Made by a program: the position numbers and the translations under genes
Notes under the pieces: model-generated
What the model was told of the DNA's origin: nothing
Databases searched by the model: none
What the model saw: the letters and a program-made list of their open reading frames with translations, nothing else
In this document: piece by piece, positions 1-4,853 of the stretch
How positions within the stretch are numbered: the stretch's first letter is position 1
Layout: every line of letters begins with the position of its first letter
From: an uncultured Collinsella sp.
GTDB lineage: Bacteria > Actinomycetota > Coriobacteriia > Coriobacteriales > Coriobacteriaceae
NCBI GenBank assembly: GCA_900752475.1
Contig: CAADVJ010000065.1
Span: 1 to 10,389 of the forward strand
Length of the DNA stretch: 10,389 bases
Direction: 5' to 3'

Positions 1-54
1 CGATTGCAAGCGGTCGGCGGGGCCATTGTGGCTCTTGACAGCGGATTGGGTCAT
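1..54 (-). CDS. possible 5' end of an unidentified gene, cut by the left window edge
   Basis: An ATG at 54-52 on the minus strand opens 18 codons that run off the window without a stop (MTQSAVKSHNGPADRLQS). The peptide is hydrophilic and I do not recognise it. It lies beyond two hairpins that close the preceding gene, and it has the same direction as every other gene here. The only purine-rich motif upstream (AGGA) is about 14 nt from the ATG, which is too far to be convincing. An alternative is the tail of a plus-strand gene, since the plus frame from base 1 stays open to a TGA at 85-87. The sequence cannot decide between them. Confidence 0.3.
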   Translation of the reverse strand, partial: MTQSAVKSHNGPADRLQS

Positions 55-90
55 ATGAGCGAGAGGGGTCCTGGTATGGCAAGGTGACGT

Positions 91-126
91 GAAACAAGGC
101 GGCGCTGACCTTCTGGTCGCGCCGCC
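91..126 (-). terminator. second hairpin downstream of the TOPRIM gene, terminator-like
   Basis: GGCGGCGC (98-105) pairs with GCGCCGCC (119-126) and GACC (107-110) with GGTC (115-118). This gives a 12-bp stem with one bulged base and a 4-nt loop. On the minus strand it is followed by TTGTTT, an imperfect U-tract. It probably backs up the hairpin at 171-199. Confidence 0.5.
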
Positions 127-170
127 GAAGTTGAACGTCAGATTGCCGTGCCAGGGCCCCTCGCAGCGTC

Positions 171-199
171 AAGAAGACCGCCGTTCGGTAGAACGGCGG
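171..199 (-). terminator. rho-independent terminator of the TOPRIM gene
   Basis: A perfect 9-bp stem CCGCCGTTC (178-186) / GAACGGCGG (191-199) has a 4-nt loop and starts 4 nt after the stop codon at 203-205. The minus-strand transcript continues TCTTCTT, a broken U-tract. Position and stem quality support termination; the U-tract is only moderate. Confidence 0.7.
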
Positions 200-202
200 A
201 AT

Positions 203-2362
203 CTAATTGTTCAGCATGCGGTCGAAGCTTCCCGAGTCGCCATCCCGATAGTCGGCGGTCATCAGAATCTCCTGCGGAATTCGTCCGCCCTCACGCAGCA
301 CGTTGCGGAACTGCACGCGCGTAACCATGGGCAGATCCTTGATCGTCGCCGCCAGGTTCTGCGGCACGCCCTGGTTGGCAGCCGCGGGCTCGCACGCGCC
401 GCCGGCCTTCACGCGGCGCTTATGCTCGGCAAGCATGGCGCGATACATTCCGGCATGCAGGCGAATCTCAACGACGTTGGCGTTGCGGGCCTGCTCGACG
501 ATGCGCGCACCCTCGCGATCGATGTCGCCCACGTAGTAGATATAGGTAAAGCGATAGCCGATCTCGGCCAGGTAATCATCCAGTGCGTGCGAGACGCTCG
601 CCTTGCAGCCGCCGCCAAAGATTACGCCGCCCACCTTGGTACCAAAGAGCTTGGCATGTTTACGTCCGCGCAGGAGCTTGACGATCTCGTCATAGGTATC
701 CAGGTTCTCGACCATAATGAACGGCTTGTCGGCACCCAGCGTAAAGAAGCCCGTAAAGTGCACCGGACGGTTGGGGGCGACCTTGATCGCCTGCATGCTG
801 ATGCCCTTTTCGGTCATACGCCTGATCAGGCGCTCGCCATGCTTGCCGTCAAAAGCCTTTTCGTCATTGAAGATCTGGTAGGCGCGCTGGCGGCGCGAGG
901 CAACCGGAGTATCGGCACCGCGGTTTTGCTCGACCCAAGCCTGGATGATTGCGATTTCCTCGGCAATCTTGCGATTGGACATCTCGTTGTGCTGGGCGCG
1001 CTGTGGAGCTTTCTTGCTGTCCTTGCCCTCGACCTTAATGATCTGGGTCTGCTGTTCCTTAATTTTGGAGAGCGCCGTGGGCGTGGGGACGACCTTGAGC
1101 AGCTGCCTGCTCAGAACGCGTGCCAGGGCAAACGCCGAAACCTCGCCATGGATAGTCGACTCAGTCTGCTGGGCAGCCGTATCTGCTGCGGCAGACTCGG
1201 GCTTCTTCTGAGACTTGCGCTTAGAATCGCCTTGGGCATTGCGCTCACGTTTCGAAGATGACGTCTGCTTCTGCGAACGCTCGGGCTTGCTCTCCTTCGC
1301 CGGCTGACGCTTGGGCTGCTCCATCGGAGCACCCACCTTCGCATCTTCGTCGCGCGGCGCTGCATTCTCGGCGGCATCCTGAGCGTTAGAGCCGCGACCG
1401 CCACGATGACGACGACGGCGAGGCTTGCTCGAAGTCCCCTCCCCCGTCTGTTCAACCGCAGGTTGCTGGCCCTGAGTCTCCGTATCGGACGCAGTCTGCT
1501 CATCAACAGGCTTCTGTTCACGAACTTCCGACTCGGCAGGCTTCACGGCCTTCTCGGCCCGCGCCTCCGGAACCTGATTAACCTTTTCCTGACGCTTTAC
1601 GGGGTACGCGCGACCTGCAAAGCCGCGACCGGGACGGCACGAGTCTGAGGCCTTCTTGGCCGGCTTCTCGGAATCGTCCGCAACCTCGGCAGCCTCTTCG
1701 GCATCGCGCACAACATCCTGCTGCTCGGCCTTAAAATGCGCACCGCGACGACGCTTGGGCTCCTGAGGCTCAGCGGACTTTTGCTCTTTCACAGGCTCCT
1801 GCGGCTCGGCGACAGGCTCGTTCTCAACAACCTCGGTAACGGCCCCATCCTTTTGAGCCACAGCACGACGGAAGCGTTCTTGTTGGGCGCGGCGCTGAGC
1901 ATCACGCTTTCCGCCTCCGCCAAAACCGCCTCGACCCGCCTTGGCGGTAAAGGCACGCACGACATGCTCATCGAGCAACTCGTCAGTATCGATATGCTCA
2001 CGCGGGGCATCTGCTTCCGCAGCAGGCACCTCAGCGGAATCCTCGACAGGCTGTTCCTGGGCATCATGAATCTCGGCATTGATGGTATAGAACGCCGGGC
2101 GGCCATTAATGCCGCTGCCCTCGATCTTGGTAACGATCTTTGCCGCAATGAGCTCATCGCGCATCGCCTTGGTATCGCACTCCTTATCCACGGAGCGGAA
2201 AATCTGTGCCAGCGCGCTCGACTTGATCTTGAGTGCCTTGCGGCAGAGCAGGTCGTAGGCAACCAGCTTGGCCCGCTCGGCAGAAAGCGACGTTTGTCCG
2301 CTCAGACGCTCAGCCAGGGCATCGACATTATTTTGGTTATCGGAATATACCGTCTTGGCCAC
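203..2362 (-). CDS. solitary JetD/DUF2220-like TOPRIM protein with a long disordered linker
   Basis: The protein is about 719 residues from a GTG at 2362, preceded by GAAAGGGG at a workable distance. An in-frame ATG at 2386 has no Shine-Dalgarno sequence. Residues about 10-95 are helical and end in a segment resembling a winged helix. Residues about 96-400 are low-complexity, rich in E, K, A, P, Q and R, with basic patches such as KPRRRRHRGGRG, and look disordered. The C-terminal part (about 460-719) carries a segment QIFNDEKAFD, then the acidic signature expected of a TOPRIM fold: VENLDTY (Glu about 552), a GGG turn (583-585) and GDIDREG (Asp about 613 and 615), then GGRIPQE near the end. 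This order matches the C-terminal domain of JetD, the nuclease subunit of Wadjet, and other DUF2220 proteins. That is family reasoning, not a search result. JetD TOPRIM domains bind metal and cleave or remodel DNA; activity here is inference. No jetABC genes flank it. It is followed by two hairpins and appears to be transcribed alone. Confidence 0.65.
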   Translation of the reverse strand: MAKTVYSDNQNNVDALAERLSGQTSLSAERAKLVAYDLLCRKALKIKSSALAQIFRSVDKECDTKAMRDELIAAKIVTKIEGSGINGRPAFYTINAEIHDAQEQPVEDSAEVPAAEADAPREHIDTDELLDEHVVRAFTAKAGRGGFGGGGKRDAQRRAQQERFRRAVAQKDGAVTEVVENEPVAEPQEPVKEQKSAEPQEPKRRRGAHFKAEQQDVVRDAEEAAEVADDSEKPAKKASDSCRPGRGFAGRAYPVKRQEKVNQVPEARAEKAVKPAESEVREQKPVDEQTASDTETQGQQPAVEQTGEGTSSKPRRRRHRGGRGSNAQDAAENAAPRDEDAKVGAPMEQPKRQPAKESKPERSQKQTSSSKRERNAQGDSKRKSQKKPESAAADTAAQQTESTIHGEVSAFALARVLSRQLLKVVPTPTALSKIKEQQTQIIKVEGKDSKKAPQRAQHNEMSNRKIAEEIAIIQAWVEQNRGADTPVASRRQRAYQIFNDEKAFDGKHGERLIRRMTEKGISMQAIKVAPNRPVHFTGFFTLGADKPFIMVENLDTYDEIVKLLRGRKHAKLFGTKVGGVIFGGGCKASVSHALDDYLAEIGYRFTYIYYVGDIDREGARIVEQARNANVVEIRLHAGMYRAMLAEHKRRVKAGGACEPAAANQGVPQNLAATIKDLPMVTRVQFRNVLREGGRIPQEILMTADYRDGDSGSFDRMLNN

Positions 2363-2373
2363 GGGGCCCCTTT

Positions 2374-2399
2374 CATATGTACACATATACGTCTATATG
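2374..2399. promoter_or_regulatory. 10-bp periodic AT-rich repeat and inverted repeats at the TOPRIM gene start
   Basis: Three near-identical hexamers CATATG (2374-2379), CATATA (2384-2389) and TATATG (2394-2399) recur exactly every 10 bp. They form two overlapping inverted repeats: ATATGT-AC-ACATAT (2375-2388) and CATATA-CGTC-TATATG (2384-2399). They lie just upstream of the ribosome binding site of the GTG start, in otherwise GC-rich DNA. The phasing puts the repeats on one DNA face, as in an operator. I found no convincing -35/-10 pair for this gene, so the role is a guess. Confidence 0.4.
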
Positions 2400-2467
2400 G
2401 TACAACGCGCGCCCTTATCCACGCAAAACATCTGCGAGAACACTCGAGCGTCACCCGCTTTTGCATG

Positions 2468-2506
2468 AAAAAAGACCGAGCCCGCGAAGTCGCGGACCCG
2501 GTCTTT
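2468..2506 (-). terminator. rho-independent terminator of cstA
   Basis: AAAGACCG (2471-2478) pairs with CGGTCTTT (2499-2506), and CCGCG (2482-2486) with CGCGG (2491-2495), around an AAGT loop. The minus-strand RNA ends in a run of six U (2468-2473). It begins 39 nt after the cstA stop codon and separates cstA from the TOPRIM gene. Confidence 0.88.
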
Positions 2507-2545
2507 CCGAGTCAAATGGATGGGAGATTCAACCCGTCCGACCGA

Positions 2546-4435
2546 CTAGGCCTTGGCGACCTCGGCGTCGGCAGGAGCCTCAGCGGCAGCGGCGCGACCG
2601 TACTCGGCCTTGCCCATATCGGACCACTCGGGCTCCTCATCAGGCATGGAGCCAGCCTCCTTGCCGAAGAACTCCTTGAGGCAGTTGACGGCAACGATGA
2701 GGCCCAGGACCATCAGCAGGACGGCAAAGACGAGCTGCAGGCCCTTGGTGGCGGCGACGGAGACGGCGGCCGTGGTGGCGGTAGCCGGGATGGTACCGAA
2801 GAAACCGTAGGCCTGGACGGCGGTCATGCAGCCCATGGCGCTCTGGACCAGCGAGGTGAAGGTGCAGCAGAGCAGGAAGACGACGGGCACGTAGAGCATC
2901 CAGCCCTTGCGGCCGGTGCACTTGCAGAACACGGCGAGGGTGATCATGGTCATGCCGCCGAGCAGCTGGTTGGAAGCACCAAAGAGCGGCCAGATGTTGG
3001 CATACCCACCAAAAGCGAGGGCGAGACCAGGAAGCAGGGTAACGACCGTGGCGAACCAGGGGTTGCCGAGGACCTTCATGTAGCCGGCCTTGGACTCGAT
3101 GGCCAGAGCATCGTTGGTCTGGGCGAAGAACTCGGAGAACGAGGTGCGGGCGATGCGGGCGACGGCGTCGAGTGAGGTCAGGGCCAGAGCGGAGACGTTC
3201 ATGGTCATGAAGACGGTAGCGAGCGTGCCGTCAACACCGAAGGCCTGCATACCGCGGGAGATGCCAGCGGCGAAGATCTGGAACGGGGTGGAAGCGACAC
3301 CGGCGTTGAGGGCGCCCGTACCGGCGGTGTTCATATCGGAGAACATGATGCCGGCAACGATGATGGCAAGGATGCCGACGAAGGACTCGACGATCATTGC
3401 GCCGTAACCGACCTTGACGGCGTCCTGCTCCTTCTCGACCTGCTTGGAAGAGGTGCCGGAAGAAACGAGGCTGTGGAAACCGGAGAGAGCACCGCAAGCG
3501 ACGGAGACGAACAGGACCGGGATCATCATGCCGGAGGCAGTGGAGAAGCCGGTGAAGACCGGAGCGGTGATAGTGGCCTGACCGTTGACGCCCAGGACGA
3601 CGATGCCGAGAACAGCACAGACGATCATGACGATCATCATGATCGAAGTGAGGTAGTCACGCGGGGTCTTGAGCATCTGGATGGGCATAGCGCCAGCGAA
3701 GACTAGGTAGACCATGACGACGGCGAACCACTGGAACTTATCCAGGTAGACCGGGAACTGCATACCGACGGCGAACATGAGAACCATGAGGACCACGCCG
3801 GTGACGAACTCGGCAGCACCGGTAAGGTTGAACTTCTTCTGGGCCCAACCAAAGGCGATAGCGACGAAGGTGAACAGGATGGAGATGGTACCAGCGCAGC
3901 CGGCGGCATAGGACTTGGTGAAGTCGATGGCACCGGTAGCAGCACCAGAAGCGTCAACGGCCGGGGTGAACATGAACGTCTTGCAAACCATGTCGGTGAA
4001 GGCGGCGATGACGATGATGCAGAACAGCCAGCAGAACAGCAGGAACAGGCGACGGCCGGTCTTGCCGATGTACTTCTCGATGAGCTGAGCGAGCGACTTG
4101 CCGTTGTTCTTCATCGAAGCGTACAGGGCACCAAAGTCGTGGACGGCGCCAAAGAAGATGCCGCCGATGAGGACCCAGAGCACGACGGGCAGCCAGCCAA
4201 AGGCCATGGCGACGATCGTACCCGTAACAGGGCCAGCACCGCAGATCGAGCTGAACTGGTGCGAGAACGCGGTGAAGGCGGAGACGGGTGAGAAGCTGTT
4301 GCCGTCCTTCATGCGCTTGGCCGGCGTGAGGGCCTCTTTGTCAACGCCCCACTTGTTGGCCAGCCAGCGGCCGTAGCCCAGATAGCCGCAGGCGAGCACC
4401 GCCGCGGCCACAACCATGAGCAAAACTCCGTTCAT
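2546..4435 (-). CDS. cstA: CstA-family carbon starvation transporter (peptide/pyruvate permease)
   Basis: This is a 629-residue polytopic inner-membrane protein with hydrophobic helices spaced from residue 2 to about 585 and a short acidic, Ala-rich cytoplasmic tail (about 590-629). Family hallmarks are HQFSSICGAGPVTG (59-72), FFGAVHDFGALYASMKNNGKS (94-114), SLDAVARIAR (421-430) and IWPLFGASNQLLGG (481-494). CstA and its relatives BtsT/YjiY are known as peptide or pyruvate/proton importers induced on starvation; which substrate applies here cannot be read from sequence. The ATG at 4435 has a perfect AGGAGG (4443-4448) 7 nt upstream. Codons end mostly in C or G, more strictly than in the neighbours, which suggests high expression (inference). 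It is a single-gene unit between its own leader and a strong terminator. The leader's attenuator-like design suggests control by Ile/Val supply. Confidence 0.93.
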   Translation of the reverse strand: MNGVLLMVVAAAVLACGYLGYGRWLANKWGVDKEALTPAKRMKDGNSFSPVSAFTAFSHQFSSICGAGPVTGTIVAMAFGWLPVVLWVLIGGIFFGAVHDFGALYASMKNNGKSLAQLIEKYIGKTGRRLFLLFCWLFCIIVIAAFTDMVCKTFMFTPAVDASGAATGAIDFTKSYAAGCAGTISILFTFVAIAFGWAQKKFNLTGAAEFVTGVVLMVLMFAVGMQFPVYLDKFQWFAVVMVYLVFAGAMPIQMLKTPRDYLTSIMMIVMIVCAVLGIVVLGVNGQATITAPVFTGFSTASGMMIPVLFVSVACGALSGFHSLVSSGTSSKQVEKEQDAVKVGYGAMIVESFVGILAIIVAGIMFSDMNTAGTGALNAGVASTPFQIFAAGISRGMQAFGVDGTLATVFMTMNVSALALTSLDAVARIARTSFSEFFAQTNDALAIESKAGYMKVLGNPWFATVVTLLPGLALAFGGYANIWPLFGASNQLLGGMTMITLAVFCKCTGRKGWMLYVPVVFLLCCTFTSLVQSAMGCMTAVQAYGFFGTIPATATTAAVSVAATKGLQLVFAVLLMVLGLIVAVNCLKEFFGKEAGSMPDEEPEWSDMGKAEYGRAAAAEAPADAEVAKA

Positions 4436-4470
4436 TACATTTCCTCCTCTAAAAAGAACTTCCTAGACAT

Positions 4471-4509
4471 AAAAAATGAGGGCCGTCGGTTGCGCTCGAC
4501 GGCCCTCAT
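4471..4509 (-). terminator. intrinsic terminator inside the cstA leader (attenuator)
   Basis: A perfect 13-bp stem ATGAGGGCCGTCG / CGACGGCCCTCAT (4476-4488 with 4497-4509) has an 8-nt loop and is followed on the minus strand by a run of U (4471-4476, sharing its first base with the stem). It ends only about 22 nt before the AGGAGG of cstA. No credible promoter fits between it and the gene, so cstA RNA must read through it. It lies far downstream of tsaD (stop at 4854), past a fresh promoter, so it serves as an attenuator rather than as the tsaD terminator. Confidence 0.88.
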
Positions 4510-4520
4510 CTTCATCAGCC

Positions 4521-4598
4521 GCCCGTTATCGTACGGGCTAGCTGTATGTGCTAACCCGCATCAGATAATTACTACGCTGATAATGTTTAGCTGATGCG
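4521..4598 (-). promoter_or_regulatory. mutually exclusive RNA helices in the cstA leader
   Basis: Read on the minus strand, segment 1 CGCATCAG (4598-4591) pairs perfectly with segment 2 CTGATGCG (4564-4557). The overlapping CGGGTTAGC (4558-4550) pairs with segment 3 GCTAGCCCG (4542-4534), with one G-U. Segment 3 also pairs, through GCCCGT (4538-4533), with segment 4 ACGGGC (4526-4521). Adjacent pairings exclude one another, the 1:2 / 2:3 / 3:4 logic of leader-peptide attenuators. Segment 1 lies within codons 3-5 of the leader peptide and segment 2 spans its stop codon. I could not find a segment that clearly opens the terminator stem, so the switch is incompletely explained. Confidence 0.55.
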
Positions 4599-4605
4599 TG
4601 AACAT
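4561..4605 (-). CDS. putative Ile/Val-rich leader peptide of cstA
   Basis: The minus-strand ATG at 4605 gives MFTHQLNIISVVII and a TGA at 4563-4561. Seven of 14 residues are branched-chain, in the order L, I-I, V-V, I-I, next to the stop codon. AGAGGA lies 10 nt upstream (4616-4621), a usable if slightly long spacing. The same frame could begin at an ATG at 4629 (22 residues, MIEEDFLD added) but that start has a poorer Shine-Dalgarno sequence. The frame lies between a promoter and a terminator that precede cstA, and its early codons overlap an RNA pairing segment. By analogy with ilv leader peptides, ribosome stalling at Ile or Val codons would report charging of those tRNAs. Translation is not proven, and a short ORF of this composition can arise by chance. 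Confidence 0.6.
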   Translation of the reverse strand: MFTHQLNIISVVII

Positions 4606-4630
4606 GTCTAAGAAATCCTCTTCAATCATG

Positions 4631-4657
4631 ATGTGAACGATCCGTGCGTGTTCACAT
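4631..4657 (-). promoter_or_regulatory. 5' hairpin of the cstA leader, with a competing third arm
   Basis: On the minus strand ATGTGAAC (4657-4650) and GTTCACAT (4638-4631) form a perfect 8-bp inverted repeat with an 11-nt spacer, shortly after the predicted transcription start. A second copy of the right-hand core, ATGTTCAC (4605-4598), contains the leader-peptide start codon. The first arm could pair with either copy, so folding may expose or hide that start. A DNA operator is an alternative reading. Confidence 0.45.
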
Positions 4658-4676
4658 CCCCCAGTGGTTGAAAAGG

Positions 4677-4705
4677 AGTATGAAACTTTAGTTACCTAAA
4701 GTCAA
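4677..4705 (-). promoter_or_regulatory. sigma-70-type promoter of the cstA leader
   Basis: On the minus strand TTGACT (4705-4700) and CATACT (4682-4677) are separated by exactly 17 bp. Transcription would start near 4670, leaving a leader of about 235 nt before cstA. The DNA just upstream (4709-4750) is rich in A/T tracts, like an UP element, and stands out against the GC-rich surroundings. Confidence 0.75.
4685..4702. promoter_or_regulatory. palindromic operator candidate inside the cstA promoter
   Basis: ACTTTAG (4685-4691) and CTAAAGT (4696-4702) are perfect 7-bp inverted arms around TTAC. They fill the spacer and the last bases of the -35 box, so a bound protein would block RNA polymerase. 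A second, wider inverted repeat GTTGAAAA (4667-4674) / TTTTCAAC (4723-4730) flanks the same promoter. The regulator cannot be named. Confidence 0.5.
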
Positions 4706-4803
4706 CGCAAATTTGTAATGAATTTTCAACTTTTTTGGATTTCTCGGTATAAAACGCCACTGACCTCGGACTTTACTCGACAAAAGTTTTTGCATGAGAG
4801 ATA

Positions 4804-4838
4804 CCCCTGAGGGCCGCGGGAGCCGGGCGGCGTCGGGG
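4804..4838 (-). terminator. GC-rich hairpin after tsaD, weak terminator candidate
   Basis: CCCC (4804-4807) / GGGG (4835-4838) and GCCGC (4813-4817) / GCGGC (4827-4831) can form an interrupted stem 15 nt after the tsaD stop. It has no U-tract (minus strand continues TATCTCTC). It is the only candidate for the end of the operon before the cstA promoter. Confidence 0.3.
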
Positions 4839-4853
4839 ACCGCACCCGTACGA

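Noticed and set aside
89..1261. Long plus-strand open frame of 390 codons
   Set aside because: It lies entirely opposite the TOPRIM gene, has no ribosome binding site and its peptide shows no family motif. It is a shadow of high-GC coding on the other strand.
1736..3175. Plus-strand open frame of 479 codons
   Set aside because: It crosses two minus-strand genes and the cstA terminator between them, and its residues are a compositional mirror of those genes.
203..4435. Complete Wadjet defence system
   Set aside because: Only a JetD-like C-terminal domain is present. The neighbouring gene is a CstA transporter and no SMC-like JetC or kleisin-like JetA is found.
4631..4657. CRP-like site (TGTGA ... 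TCACA) before cstA
   Set aside because: The half-sites are 15 nt apart rather than 6, and they lie downstream of the predicted start of transcription.
4471..4670. T-box riboswitch
   Set aside because: A leader with a terminator and amino acid theme prompted the idea, but I see no T-box sequence (AGGGUGGNACCGCG type) or stem I landmarks.
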